The notes below the pieces were generated by a model. The model was not told the DNA's origin and did no database searches. It saw only the letters and a list, made by a program, of their open reading frames with translations. Shown here one piece after another: positions 20,083 through 30,937 of a DNA stretch of 64,000 nucleotides. A program made the position numbers and the translations under genes. Origin of the DNA: Dipteris shenzhenensis (Eukaryota > Polypodiophyta > Polypodiopsida > Gleicheniales); the NCBI GenBank assembly GCA_047967505.1, contig CM106540.1; one strand, written 5' to 3'. Each line of letters begins with the position of its first letter. Position 1 is the stretch's first letter.

Positions 20083-20666
20083 TTTCACTACCTCGATCAA
20101 GGTATTTCACATGCCACATACGTATCGATCCATCATACCTCGATCGAGGTATAGACAGGCCATGATACCTCGCTCGAGGTATTGGACATGCCACATACAC
20201 ATCGCTCCATCATACCTCGATACCTCGATCGAGGTATTCGACATGCCACATACACATCCGTCCAGCATACCTCGATGGAGGTATGGACCTGCCACGATAC
20301 CTCGATCGAGGTATGTCAACTGCCAGTCGGATGCCACATACCTCGATCGTGGTATTGGACATGTGGCCAAGTCATCGGTCCAGCATGCCACGATCGAGGT
20401 TTCTGGACTTGCCATGGTACCTCGATCGAGGTATGTCATCTGCCATGTCGGATGCCACATACCTCGATCGTGGTATTTGACACGATTGAAGTTATCTATC
20501 CAGGATACCTCGATCAAGGTATGTGGACTTGCCACAATACCTTGATCGAGGTATAGGTGGCTTGCCACGATACCTTGATCGAGGTATAGGTGGCTTGCCA
20601 CGATACCTCGATCGAGGTATAGGCTCGGTTTGGTGAAAGAAAGTCTAGGACCTCGATCAAGGTATT
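20083..20666. repeat. Array of about 16 palindromes ATACCTCGATCGAGGTAT
   Basis: The 18-base palindrome, or one-base variants of it, recurs about every 30-45 bases (for example 20136, 20164, 20220, 20268, 20296, 20338, 20418, 20456, 20505, 20537, 20569 and 20602). The spacers are rich in GCCACGA and GACATGCCACATAC. Variants such as GATCAAGG, CCTTGATC and GATCGTGG are single changes, mostly at CpG. The same core palindrome forms the array at 11866-12179. The array ends about 13 bases upstream of the minus-strand TATA box at 20061-20070. Confidence 0.93.
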
Positions 20667-21172
20667 GGCTTGGCTCGGTTGTCCTCGTGTGTGAATTTCA
20701 TTGGAGACGATAGCATAAGCCTACAAACAATAAGAAATCACAAAAGAAAGGGAAAGGGGAGGAAGAGAAATACCAAAAAGAGAAGAGGTGAGTCGAGGGT
20801 GAGTCTTCTTTCTTTCACCAAATCTCGTTTTTTGTCCTTCAACTTTGAAAATCAAGCATGAAAATTAGCACACAGGCTTAGCTATGCAAGGAGAAACATG
20901 CTTCAATACTCACAAAACAAAATATCACAAAAAATGAACCTACATTGCTTAAATAGACATACCTTCTTGAAAAACTTTCTTTCACACGAGTAGAGAGGGA
21001 GAAGGGTGGAGAGGGAGCACAAGTGTTGGGAGAGGGGCTAGATACCTGGGTGAAGAGTGTGGGGAAGAGAAGCAAGGTCATTGAATATAAGGTTGGAGGA
21101 GAGATTTTTGCTTTTCCCACAATAGAGTTGTGAAAGATGGCATCACGTGGGGTTTCGAGTTTTAGCCCCAAG
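20667..21172 (-). other. Spacer with a promoter-like minus-strand segment
   Basis: An open frame at 20878-21171 on the minus strand begins MGLKLETPRDAIF. It contains a strong splice-donor-like AAG|GTATGT at about 20960. The protein is low-complexity (S, P, F) and unrecognised. It lies just downstream (minus strand) of the TCGCTATATAGCGA palindromes, so it could be a leader or first exon of an element gene transcribed away from the CACTA transposase. I see no other gene. Confidence 0.3.
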
Positions 21173-21280
21173 CATCGCTATATAGAGACGTTGGTGAGTC
21201 GCTATATAGCGATGCTATATATCCTAAAAGCATCACTATATAGCAATGTAACATGGTAAAACATTGCTATATAGCGATGG
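21173..21280. repeat. Left subterminal palindromes CATCGCTATATAGCGATG of the CACTA element
   Basis: Four copies of the palindrome TCGCTATATAGCGA and variants lie at 21173-21189, 21198-21215, 21231-21248 and 21262-21279. A fifth lies beyond the transposase gene at 24204-24220. Repeated short motifs just inside both ends are typical of En/Spm (CACTA) elements. A left terminal CACTA is not certain; CACTATATAGC occurs at 21234. Confidence 0.75.
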
Positions 21281-21714
21281 TTCAGGGCACCAAATATAGC
21301 AAGAGAGGGAAGGAGCTCATAGGTGGCTATTTTCTAGATCTTAATAGATTTCCTTGCATTTTGTGTTTTGATTTTAGAGGTGTGCAGATAGAAGGGACAA
21401 GTGGAAGCTCGTCAAATGATGCGCCCATGCCCGAGAGCATAGAGTGGCTTACGGAGAGGTTATTTTGTCATTGCACTCATTGCAAGCGAGAAGTACGACA
21501 TCAACATTGTATTGTCATGCACCACTTGCAGATGTATGGGGAGGAGCCTGCACCAGTACCCATCGGTGGTGGTGCACATGGTGATGGATCATCAGTATGT
21601 CAATGATATTTGATTTTGTTGCTAGGCCAGCTTGATCCCACCACCATATTTGAAGGCAAGTGGCTAGATTCAGGCTTGGAGGGTGAATGGAGAGGAACCT
21701 TCTCATGGTATGAA
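21281..21714 (+). pseudogene. CACTA (En/Spm) transposase, N-terminal part
   Basis: An open frame to 21606 includes PESIEWLTERLFCHCTHCK and REVRHQHCIVMHHLQMYG. This is the Cys/His-rich N-terminal domain (Transpos_assoc-like) that precedes Tnp2 transposases. It is followed by glycine/proline-rich sequence and a stop. The large first half of the Transposase_21 domain, which should come next, is absent. An internal deletion has brought this part close to the segment at 21715. Confidence 0.65.
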
Positions 21715-23060
21715 GAGGCTATCCATCTTTCATGAGCTTCATTATTGGGGTCAGTTACAAATCAATCATCTCTTGGATCCCATGCATATCTTCAAGAATG
21801 TTGGGGCTACTATTTGGGCACACTTGGTTGGTTGCAAAGACTTGAGAGGAGTGCGAGAAGACTTGCACGCTATGAATAGGAGGCCTTGTTTGTGGCCCCA
21901 AGTGCGTGTTCATAAAGTTGTCCTCCCAAAAGCAACATGGATCCTCTTCAAGACAAAGGAGGTAGCGGCCAAGGCGGACATGCCTCTTTTCAAACACGGA
22001 CAGGGTACATGCATTGCTTGAAAGGAGCATTTTCAAAGGACAATAAACTTAGTGGGCTCAAGTCCCATGATTGGCCCATTGTCTCACAGGTATTCTAAGC
22101 TATAGGATTAGTGTACCAATAATCGTTATGCGTTAGTGTAATTCTGATTATGTTATATTATTAACATGACTTCAGATGTTGCTTGGATACTAGTTCATCC
22201 TCCCAACTACACTGAAAGGGTGCTTACAAGAAGATGTTAGAAATGCTATATTCAAGATCAGTGGTATTGTGAGGTATGTTTACTATCAACTCGCATTGAT
22301 TGCATTTTTTTCAATTTAAGTTGAATAATCTATAGACTGATTATGAATATATCTTACATGGGCACGCGAAATAGGTGGATATCTCAAAAAGAGATCTCCA
22401 TATCGAGCATCAAGAAGGCTAGGGTGGACACCATTGAAGCTGTATGCTTGCTTGAGAAGCACTTTCCCTCAAGCATTATGAAAACTCAAGTGCACTTGCT
22501 TGTGCACATAGTTGATGAGGTGGCCATTGTAGATACCATTCATAGTCAGTGGCTGTTTTTTCTCAAGCGGTTAATGAAAACTTTAAAGGGATTTGTAAGG
22601 CAGAGAGTGAGATCGGAAGCAAGCATGGCAGAGGGGCGATGGCTTGTGTAAGTCATTAGTATATATCATGGAGTTTCTTGCATCAATGGATCTCAATATG
22701 TCACAGGCTTGGCATAACAAGGATGATGATTTCATCATTGGCAAGGTTCCCCAAGGAAAAGGGATTGAAAGAAAGATGAGTAGAGAGCAAATGGAGAAAT
22801 TCAATAAGTTTTGTATCCTCAATAGTAGCAAGGAGATGCAGAAGTGGATTGAGAGATATGAAGCGGCCAAAGCAAAAAGAATAAATGCAAGGAAGAGATT
22901 CAAAGTAATGTACATGCGATCGCAACCATATCCATGGGATCTTGCCCTTCTCCCCACTCACATGTCACTTGATGGGCTCCAACTGGCTCTACGTAAAGCC
23001 GAACGCGATGGGGAGACTAAACAAGCACGAGCAAGAGTTATCATCTTGATGTATGATGCA
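21715..23060 (+). pseudogene. CACTA (En/Spm) Tnp2-type transposase, central part
   Basis: Transposase_21 landmarks are clear: LLDPMHIFKNVGATIW (canonical DPMHxxKNV), DLRGVREDLHAMNRRP and PKATWILFKTKE. After a frame slip near 22005, SGLKSHDWPI appears. Two GT-AG introns fit at 22090-22175 and 22274-22335, flanking LPTTLKGCLQEDVRNAI. Then come EAVCLLEKHFPSSIMKTQVH, LVHIVDEVAI, LMKTLKGFVRQR and SEASMAEG, matching the family's (LExxFPPSFFDxMxHL...MKxLKxxVRxxxRPExSMAEG). A charged helical region follows at 22680-23060. Stops and frame changes make it non-functional. Confidence 0.85.
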
Positions 23061-23548
23061 TGTAACTTTCTTACATATTGACATGATTAAGTAATTATTT
23101 GTGGCAAGATATGCTATAAAATACATGCATCCTCATTGTTTTAATGATTCTCTTTTACAGTCAAAAAGTACAGTGCATTTTGGTCATATGGAGGACATTT
23201 ACACCTGGAATGCATCGATTCAAAGAGAGTCACGTATTATTGTGGAGTCATGGCTAACTTCACATAAGATAGCTGAGCAAGTGCTTTGGATACCAATCTT
23301 CTCTCCTCGCACTTGGATTATTGTGGGACCATACTTGAAATCTATGAAATTGATTTCAGACGATTTAGTATTTTTGTTCTTGATGTAAAATGGTTAACTA
23401 TTTACAACGGTCCTCATGCGACAGTGAGAAAAGACAGTAGTGGTTTCTTTGCCATAGACTCCACTAAACTTTGGACCAATGAAAGTAATACTTTTATTCT
23501 TCCTGAGCATTGTGAGTGGCTGCATACTAATGATTTAATTAATTAAAG
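23061..23548 (+). pseudogene. CACTA transposase C-terminal part with DUF4216-like domain
   Basis: A T-rich stretch ending TTTTACAG at about 23160 looks like an intron. It is followed by coding-like sequence and then CGTILEIYEIDFRRFSIFVL, DVKWLTIYNG and a GFFAIDSTKLW segment. This is the pattern of the DUF4216 domain that follows Tnp2 (YYGxxxxIxELDY...FKCxWxD...GFxxVDxxxL). The frame is open from 23286 to 23546. A donor-like GTGAGT near 23511 suggests another intron. Confidence 0.75.
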
Positions 23549-23965
23549 ATTTCATTTTTAAAGATCAATTGGTACATGTACTTAAGCATAATTTCATATA
23601 ATTGATGGCATTTGCCACCCATCTTCAATATAGGTGGTTTTTCATCCGGATCATTCTAATCCAAGATGGTGGTACGTGATCCAAGTTGCACCATGAAATA
23701 AGCAAATTTTTGAAGATAGAGATATGGATATGGAGATGCCACTACCAATGCCAGATCCAATTGATCCAAATGGATCTAGTGAAGAAGATGAAGATCACAA
23801 TATGAGCCAAAAGGAAGATGCGCATAATGACATCGTACGAGAGGAATATGGAGATCACAATATTGAGGAAGAAGATGATGTCGATCATCAAGAATCACCC
23901 GACTTTATTGAAGACGAATGTCAAGTCTTAGGTGAATGTACTCGGCTCACGCCGTTGATGTAAAT
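23549..23965 (+). pseudogene. CACTA transposase last exon, acidic tail
   Basis: After an acceptor-like AATATAG at about 23632 the frame reads VVFHPDHSNPRWWYVIQVAP. This is the usual continuation of the domain (VFYxxDxxxPxWxVVxxxxPR). A stop follows. The highly acidic tail EEDEDHNMSQKEDAHNDI...EEEDDVDHQ then runs open to 23963, ending in TAA. Acidic tails of this kind are common at the end of plant Tnp2 proteins. Confidence 0.72.
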
Positions 23966-24257
23966 GCTCTTCATTGATTTTTTTCATCTCAAACTTGGAC
24001 ATGAATATATGAGCTTCAAACTTGATGTACATGCTCTTGTAATTTTATTCTTTCAAAGGATCAAAAACTTATGATAAGAAAATAAATGTGTCATTGGGAA
24101 AAACTATCTTTAAAGGTCGGTATGGGGAAAAGACTTTGTAAAACATTGCTAAAAGAAAGTGTCTCAGAGTTGCTATATGATGACCTTTTAAAAGTCTGGA
24201 AATCATCGCTATATAGCGACACTTTTTTAAACCCGCTTGGCTTACTGTTGATTAGTG
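23966..24257. mobile_element. Right end of the CACTA element
   Basis: A T/A-rich 3' region contains one CATCGCTATATAGCGAC palindrome (24204-24220), repeating the left-end motif. CTGTTGATTAGTG ends at 24257, and TAGTG is the expected terminal pentanucleotide of a CACTA element. A matching CACTAATCAACAG was not found at the left side, so the boundary is provisional. Confidence 0.5.
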
Positions 24258-24299
24258 CATTACGTGTGCTAAATGTCGGTGCTTAACTGTCAGAATAAG

Positions 24300-24690
24300 G
24301 CCCATGTGTACTAGCTGTGTAGAGTGCATGGTAATGAGTGATTAGAGGTGATTCGACTCCATGATTTACTTTTGTAGTAATGACTGCCCCATGGTGGTGG
24401 CTCTCATCAGCCACGTATGTAGTGGCTAAGATGCCACAGGATGCCAATTGATTACCAGCACCACAGTGGCTTGTAGTTACTCACCTTCCAGTTAGCACTT
24501 ACTAAGAGTGCAATAAATTACCAATCCCCAGGCTTGCATGCTGAGTAGAGTACTAGAGTGCATGGTAATGAGTGATTAGAGGTGATTAGGATTCATGATT
24601 ACTTTTGTGGTAATTACTGCCCAGTGGTGGTGGCTCTCATCAGCCATGTCTATCGTGGCTAAGATTCCATCGGGCTAGCAGTTAATTGCT
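24300..24690. repeat. Direct repeat, about 232-bp spacing, two copies
   Basis: AGAGTGCATGGTAATGAGTG begins a segment at about 24325 that recurs at about 24556. Similarity continues through GATTAGAGGTGATT, TGGTGGTGGCTCTCATCAGC and GTGGCTAAGAT. The copies differ by scattered substitutions and small indels. No coding content is recognised. Confidence 0.8.
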
Positions 24691-26571
24691 ACATCTTTCC
24701 CCTCTTCCGGCCTTGGAGGTATGTCTTCCCCCCTCTTCTAGTAAGCAATGCCTACCCTACCTGAGGAACTCAAGTGCATGAATGAATTCTTGTGGGTAGA
24801 AGCCAACAGAAGTCTCGATATGGAGATTGGCTCGAATCCTGATATAAGGTTGCAAAGAAGCTGTGAAGGCTAGACACACGCCAGATGGAGGATATTGACA
24901 CATAGCTGGAGGAAATTAGACAGTCGGGCTTTATACTAGGTGTGATCTTGCATCACTTTTCTGTTGTCGATGAGCACAACTATTGTATGACTTATTTTCC
25001 AAGACCTGATATGTAATACGCAATACTCCCTTCTCTATTATCACTCTATGTAAGTAGACAATTGTAGAAATGACTAACGTCATTTCTCATCATGTAGATT
25101 GTGTTTAGTCACGAATGGATGAGCACTATTTATCCTCTATGGAGCAGCTCGTAGTGATTATGAAAATATGCAGGGAACTAAGATGAGGTTTGGCTACGTA
25201 ATAGTTGCTCTCTGCCAAGAAGCATCCTCTATTGAGAGTTTCTCTCTAACTCTGGGGCCTCCACACCTTTGGCCATGGCCGCCCGGAACGTTCCAACTGC
25301 CTGGCTTTATGGCCGATCACACTACTTAAGCTTATAGTCACCATGCACAGACGATGGTTCATGCTCATAGTCATACTACTAAACCTTGCACATGCTACTG
25401 TTCATACTCGTAGCTTGAAGAAAAGCCCGGTTGACTGACACTATGTACTTGGCATTTTTTGTCTTGACCATGGAACAAAAAATGGCCATGCACTTCGAGA
25501 GATGCCAGTCATCAAGCAAACACTATAACATTGGTTTCTGTGAGAACATGACGGTCGAGGCCACAGTAAAGCTCCAAGACGCTGTGGCCTTCCCTTTGTT
25601 TACAACTTCGTTTCCAATACACTCGAGCTTAACTTTGAATGGGTATCTCTGTAGGAACGGTTGAAGAGAGTGCTCCAGTTCTCTCTATTCTAACATTTCA
25701 TATATGCTGATGATTTGAGCCTGAGGTTATGGAACTGCATTCCTCCATGGAGAATCTCAGAAGCATAGAGTTTTCCTCATGATTTTTGAGTGGAGCACAA
25801 CACTTTCTTAGGTGAGGATATATACGATCCGCCCAAAAGTGAGCAAATTGCTGTCACGCCTTTCAGAGCCTCGAGTGCATGTGGAGCTCACTCTTGCCAC
25901 TGAATAGTCACTACAGCTCTTCCTTATTTTTAATAGTTCTTGATTGTTGGCTAGATTAGATCGATATGCTTTATACATAACAACGTTTCAAAATGGCAAA
26001 GAATATATTACGCTCTGTTTATTAACCTTCCATGGCTAGAGCAAGCTCAATTGCATAGGGATCAGATGAGCATGATCACAATTACTAGACCCGTAGCCAC
26101 TCACAAATCAACATAGCTTCATAAGTGCATGGAGGTTTACTAATATATGCTAGGGAGACACTGGCAAGGACACACTCCATGCAATAGGACCTTCACATTC
26201 CAAGAGCCTTGAGAGAGCCTCTTGATAGTAGAGTTGACTCTCAAGAAAAGCTCACAACCTCCTTGTGGGTTAGCTTTGGTGCACCATTGGTTCTAGCTTA
26301 CTCTACTCTGTATAGAGGTTGTAGAGAAATGACCTATCGAAGCTGGAGGATAGTAGTGAGCTCTGCTAGTGGCTTTTTTCCACTTAGTTAGCTCTGAGAG
26401 CTTGAGTTATGGATCTTGTTTATATGGTTCTTCACCCCAAAATGACGGAAGCATTAAACCTTTCTGTAAACTCACCTCTTACTCGAGGTGTTGTTCGGAT
26501 GACGATTAGATGTTTCTAGCCATCTATCTAAGACTTTCGTGAACTTAACACTAGTCACCTATAAGTATTGG
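24691..26571. other. Unassigned region
   Basis: Nothing is recognised with confidence. A short coding-like plus-strand stretch lies at 24750-24840 (EELKCMNEFLWVEANRSLD), and a 77-codon open frame at 25431-25664 has no family match that I know. The phrase ATGCTCATAGTC and relatives recur near 25340-25420. It may be the eroded body of a mobile element. Confidence 0.35.
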
Positions 26572-26579
26572 AGTATATA

Positions 26580-27065
26580 CCTAGGGTGCCAACTCAATAT
26601 GTATTATGCTACTACCCTCATCCAAAATCCAGGGTATGGGGGGACAAGGTCCATATAGAATATGCATGTATTTCCTTTAAAAATTTCAAATATGTAAGGG
26701 AAAAATACGAAAATCTCTTGTCATTCCTCCCACAAAATATAAGGCATATACCTTGCAAAATATACAAGATTTTAAGATTTGTACATATTTTTCATAATAT
26801 ATGAGGCCCAAGGGGGGGATTCTTTTAGATGAGGAAGGGGGCAACAAAAAATACACTAAAACATGAAAACCCATCTCCTTTCAAATCAATGTAACTTTTT
26901 CATGTGTTACCTAAATTTACAAGTGTAAAGACATATTTGAAGCTCTTTTAGTGTAGACGCAACCATGTTAATTTGACTAATTTCTACTCATAGCATATTT
27001 TAAAATTCATCTCATACTCAAAATTTTGATAGGTTTTTGTTACTAAAGGGAGTTGGCATCCTCAG
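26580..27065. mobile_element. hAT-like non-autonomous element (486 bp)
   Basis: The 8-base duplication AGTATATA stands at 26572-26579 and 27066-27073. The element starts CCTAGGGTGCCAACTC and ends GAGTTGGCATCCTCAG, giving 16-base inverted ends that match at 13 positions. The interior is AT-rich and has no coding capacity. The 8-base duplication is typical of hAT elements. The ends differ from those of the CTCGGGG MITE family, so this is a separate family. Confidence 0.75.
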
Positions 27066-27109
27066 AGTATATAACACTAGTCATTTATATGCATAACACC
27101 AATCATTTG

Positions 27110-27800
27110 TAACTTTCTTTATCGGCTATTAGAGTATTGTTACTCTTTCCTAGAATTCTGTGAACACCAGTGACACTCTCAAGACTTGGCAATGCCATGA
27201 TTGCTTGAACCTTGTCAGGATCCATTTGTAGGCCTTCTTCAGACACAATATGCCCCAACAAAACTACTTTTGTTTGAGCCAAATGACACTTGCTAGGATC
27301 TAGTCACCCTTTTGCTTCATCAATCCTATAAGGCCATCTTTAACTTCTCCACTGTGATCTATGTGCCAAGAATAAATGCAAAAATCATCCAAAAATACCC
27401 TTATGAACTTTACCAAGTAAGGCTCGAGCACTTGACTCATGAATCTTTGAAATGTAGCTGGTGCATTGGTCAATCCAAAAGGCATCACTCTATAAGCAAA
27501 AACTCCCTAAGGTGTGACAAATGATGCTTTCTTTTGATCTTCCTCATGAATACGAATTTGAAAGTACCCAGAATACCCATCACATACAGAATACATCTCA
27601 TGCCCTGCTACTTGGTCTAGTATTTCATCTTGGAATGGCAAAGGAAAATGATCCCTCTTAGTGCATGCATTCAAAGGACGAAAGTCCACACAAACCCGCC
27701 ACTTATTTCCTTTCTTTGGTGTGACAACTATAGGAGATATCCATTCTGAATCATCAATAGGAAAGATGAATCCCACCTCAAGTAGTTGTGTTACCTCTTA
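27110..27800 (-). pseudogene. Ty3/gypsy reverse transcriptase fragment
   Basis: Read from 27800 downward: FIFPIDDSEWISPIVVTPKK, WRVCVDFRPLNACTKRDHFP, EILDQVAGHEMYSVCDGYSG and HEEDQKKASFVTP. After one stop (TAG, probably a tryptophan codon) come FGLTNAPATFQRFMSQVLEP and VFLDDFCIYS, the catalytic box (canonical F/YxDD). The KCHLAQTKVVLLGHIVSEEG connection follows. The frame ends about 27120. The element is cut at its 5' side at about 27797. The same family is at 62406-63900, with near-identical peptides. Confidence 0.93.
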
Positions 27801-27821
27801 AAAGGTCTTATTTAATAGCAT

Positions 27822-28094
27822 GTTATGAGTGTTAAACCACATGTGAGCGAAGGGATTGACAGCGATTAGGAACTAGTTAGAAAAATTTGAGCATGGCTTC
27901 GATTGGCAACTTGGAGAATTGTCTCTCCTCTACGGTAATCTAATCTATGCTAAATTATGCTAAACCAACCGTCGAAGCGAAGAAAAGCAATAAATAATTT
28001 CTTTTTCTGTGTTCATTTTAATGTGCTGGGGTTTAAGAGGCTTAAATATGAAAAAGAAGGGATTTTGATGTAGAGGCTAAACCTGCATGTGAGA
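27822..28094 (+). repeat. Dispersed repeat, copy 1 (second copy 55266-55508)
   Basis: Shared with 55266-55508 in the same orientation: ACCACATGTGAGCG/ACCGTATGTGAGTG, GCATGGCTT then GATTGG then AACTTGG, ACCAACC then TCGA, AAATAATTT, GTGCTGGG and TTGATGTAGAGGC. It directly abuts the broken gypsy RT here and lies inside the copia I body there. It may be part of an LTR or a small element; the borders are not defined. Confidence 0.7.
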
Positions 28095-28261
28095 GAAATG
28101 ACGAACAAGTATCTAAAGAAAAGTTAACATTTTTCAATTTAAAAGATGAATATATATAAAAATATTATGTCACCTTCAAAACAAACCATAAATTCACTCT
28201 TTTATAATTTTTTAAAAGTATAATATAAAACATGTAAATATATAAAACTCTGTCTTTCCTC

Positions 28262-28265
28262 TGAA

Positions 28266-28307
<42 letters not shown>

Positions 28308-28859
28308 TCCTAATTCTCTCTATAGCCATAGTCAAGACATCTCATTCTCTCTCTTAATCTCTCTCTCTCTCTCTCTGACAACTCTTATGTGTTTCCCTCT
28401 CTGTCCTCATCCCACTCATTCTCTCTCTTAGTTTATCTCAAGTCTCTCTTTCTCTCCCTCCCATGGCGGCTAGGATTTATCATTCTCTCTCTTCATCTCT
28501 CTCTCTCTCCCTAGGATTTGTAATTATTTCTCTCTCTCTCTCTCTCCACCTCTCTCCTTTCTCTCTAGAGATTTATTATTCTCTCTCTCTCTCTCTCCTC
28601 TTCTCTCTCTCTCCCTCTCTCCCTCCCTCTCTCTCTCTCTCTCTTAGCCTCTCTACCTCCCTACCTCCATCCTCTTGGCCACTAGGATTTGTCATTCTTT
28701 CCCTCTCTATGTCTCTCTCTCTCTCTCTGAATTCTCTCTCTTAATCTCTCCCAGCCTTCCTCCCTCCCTCCCTCCTCCCTCTCTCCCTTTCTCTCTCTCC
28801 TCTGTCCCTCTTCTCACTCTTAATCTCTCTTTCTCTCCCTCCCCTCTTCTCTCTCATTT

Positions 28860-28900
<41 letters not shown>

Positions 28901-28938
28901 CCTCCCTCCCTCCCTTGGTGGCCATGACCGCGAGAAGC

Positions 28939-28975
<37 letters not shown>

Positions 28976-29078
28976 CCTCTCTTGGCGGCCATGGCTGCTA
29001 GAAGTTTCATTCTCTCTCCCTCTCTCTTTATCTCTCTCTCCCTCTCTCTCTCCCTAAGTCTCCCTCCTCTCTTCTCTC

Positions 29079-29117
<39 letters not shown>

Positions 29118-29175
29118 CCTCCCTCCCTACTCGCACCCTCCCTCTGGTGGCCACGGCTGCCAGAAGTTTCATTCC

Positions 29176-29216
<41 letters not shown>

Positions 29217-30060
29217 CCTCTCCCTTTCTCTCTCCCTAGGTCTCCCTCCTCTCTTCTCTCTCTCTCTCTCCCTCTCCCTCCCTACTCTCTCTCTCCCTCT
29301 CTTAGCTCTCTCTTTCTTTCCCTCCCTACTCTTCTCTCTCATTGCCGCCAGGAGACTCTCTTCTCTCTCTTAATCTCTCTCTCCCTCTCTCAACTCTCTC
29401 TTTCTTTCCCTCCCTACTCTTCTCTCTCATTTAAGGAGCCCCTCTTCTCTCTCTGAATATCTTGTCTCTCTCCCTTCCTCTCTTTCTCTCCCTCCCTACT
29501 CTTCTCTCTCATTTCTCATTCTCTCTCTCCCTTTGGCGGCCACGGCTGTGAAGAGCCCCTCTTCTCTCTCTTAATTTCTCTCTTTCCCTCTCTCCTCTCT
29601 GCCACGTTTCATTCTCTTAAACTTCTCTCTCTCTCCCTCTCTCTCCCTCTCTCTCTTTCTCTCTCTCTCCCTCTCTCTCCCTCTCTCTCTTTCTCTCTCT
29701 CTCCCTCTCTCTCCCTACTCTCTCCCTCCCTCTAGCAACCACGGTCGCCAGGAGACCCTCTTCTCTCTCTTAATCTCTCTCTCCCTCTCTCCTCTCTCTC
29801 TTTCTTTCCCTCCCTACTCTTCTCTCTCATTTAAGGAGCCCCTCTTCTCTCTCTAAATCTCTCTCTCTCTCTCTCTCTCTCCCTCTCTCCTCTCTCTCTT
29901 TCTCTCCCTCCCTACTCCTCTCTCATTTCTCATTCTCTCTCTCATTTCTGATTCTCTCTCTCCCTTTGGCGGCCACGGCCGCCAAGAGGCCCTCTTGTCT
30001 CTCTTAATTTCTCTCTTTTCCTCTCTCCTCTCTCTTTCTCTCCCTCCCTATTCTCTCTCA
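28262..30060. repeat. Polypyrimidine tract block 1 with GC-rich islands
   Basis: The plus strand is almost pure CT (CTCTCT, CCCTCC), with short GC-rich islands about every 60-250 bases, for example near 28463, 28676, 28915, 28982, 29145, 29345, 29535, 29735 and 29967. Islands are versions of TTGGCGGCCACGGCTGCCAG. The one at 29966-29985 is a perfect inverted repeat, TTGGCGGCC-AC-GGCCGCCAA. Long open frames here in all phases come from low complexity and are not genes. Confidence 0.9.
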
Positions 30061-30244
30061 TTTCTCAAATTTACAAACTCAAATTTAAATAAGAAACTAA
30101 TTAAAATAGAACTCAAACACTCAAATAAGAAACTAATTCAAAAAGAATTGTAATGCCTTCTAAAAAACCCCCCTCCTCTAGCTGCCACGGCTGCCAAGAG
30201 TTTTCTCTCTCTCCCTCTGCCCCTCTTCTCTCTCTTTCTCTCTT

Positions 30245-30310
<66 letters not shown>

Positions 30311-30324
30311 ACTCACTCACTCAC

Positions 30325-30375
<51 letters not shown>

Positions 30376-30765
30376 TTCTCTCTCTCTCTCTCGTAGTTTC
30401 TCTCCCTCCTTTCTTTTCTCTCTTAATCTCCTGCTATCTCTCTCACACACTCTCTCTCTCTCCTCTCTCTCTAGCTGTCTCTTTCTCTCTATCTCTCTTT
30501 TCAAATTTAGAACACAAATTTCAATAAGAAATTAATTGAAATAGAACTCAAAAACTTTAACAATAAACTAATTGAAAAAGAATTGTAAGTAAAGAACAAG
30601 AATTACAAGACGAATTTTAAGAAATGGAACTCAAAAACTTTAACAAGAAACTAATTGAAAAAGAATTGTAAGTAAAGAAAAAGAATTACAAGACGAATTC
30701 TAGAATTGCAAGTAAAGAAAAAAATCGCAATTACCTAAAAAAAGTGAGAAAAGTAAGGCTCCGCT
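30061..30765. repeat. AT-rich link with duplicated A-rich segments and a CT/CA tract
   Basis: A-rich units of the form GAACTCAAAAACTTTAACAA followed by GAAACTAATTGAAAAAGAAT occur about four times (30070-30150 and 30520-30720). A CT tract with (CACT)n (30205-30500) lies between them and contains one weak island at 30180. No gene. Confidence 0.75.
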
Positions 30766-30900
30766 TATCCTTTCTCTTCCGCTCTTGGTTGCTTCAATGA
30801 AATGAGGAGAGAATGAGAATGAATGAATGGAAAGAAGAGTATATATATGAAAAACTAGCCCACTCCTCCCACACATAAATTTGAATTTTTAAAAAAGAGG
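30766..30900 (-). promoter_or_regulatory. Promoter-like module, copy 1 (minus strand)
   Basis: On the minus strand, CATATATATACTC at about 30838-30850 is a TATA-like box. It is followed by TTCATTCATTCTC, CTCATTTCATTGAAGCAA and, at about 30732-30740, a donor-like TTAG|GTAATT. The same order and much of the same sequence recur at 33480-33780. The module points into the purine-rich (minus-strand) version of the tract. Confidence 0.45.
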
Positions 30901-30937
30901 GAAATTTGAATTCATTCCTCTAGATAAATTTGAATTC

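Noticed and set aside
20083-20110. CACTACCTCGATCAAGG as the left terminus of the CACTA element
   Set aside because: It starts with CACTA, but no matching inverted end was found at 24257. The sequence belongs to the palindrome array, which is tied to the other element.
20107-20601. 164-codon minus-strand and 144-codon plus-strand frames through the palindrome array
   Set aside because: A palindromic repeat without stops reads open on both strands. The sequence sits upstream of a TATA box and is better explained as regulatory or subterminal DNA.
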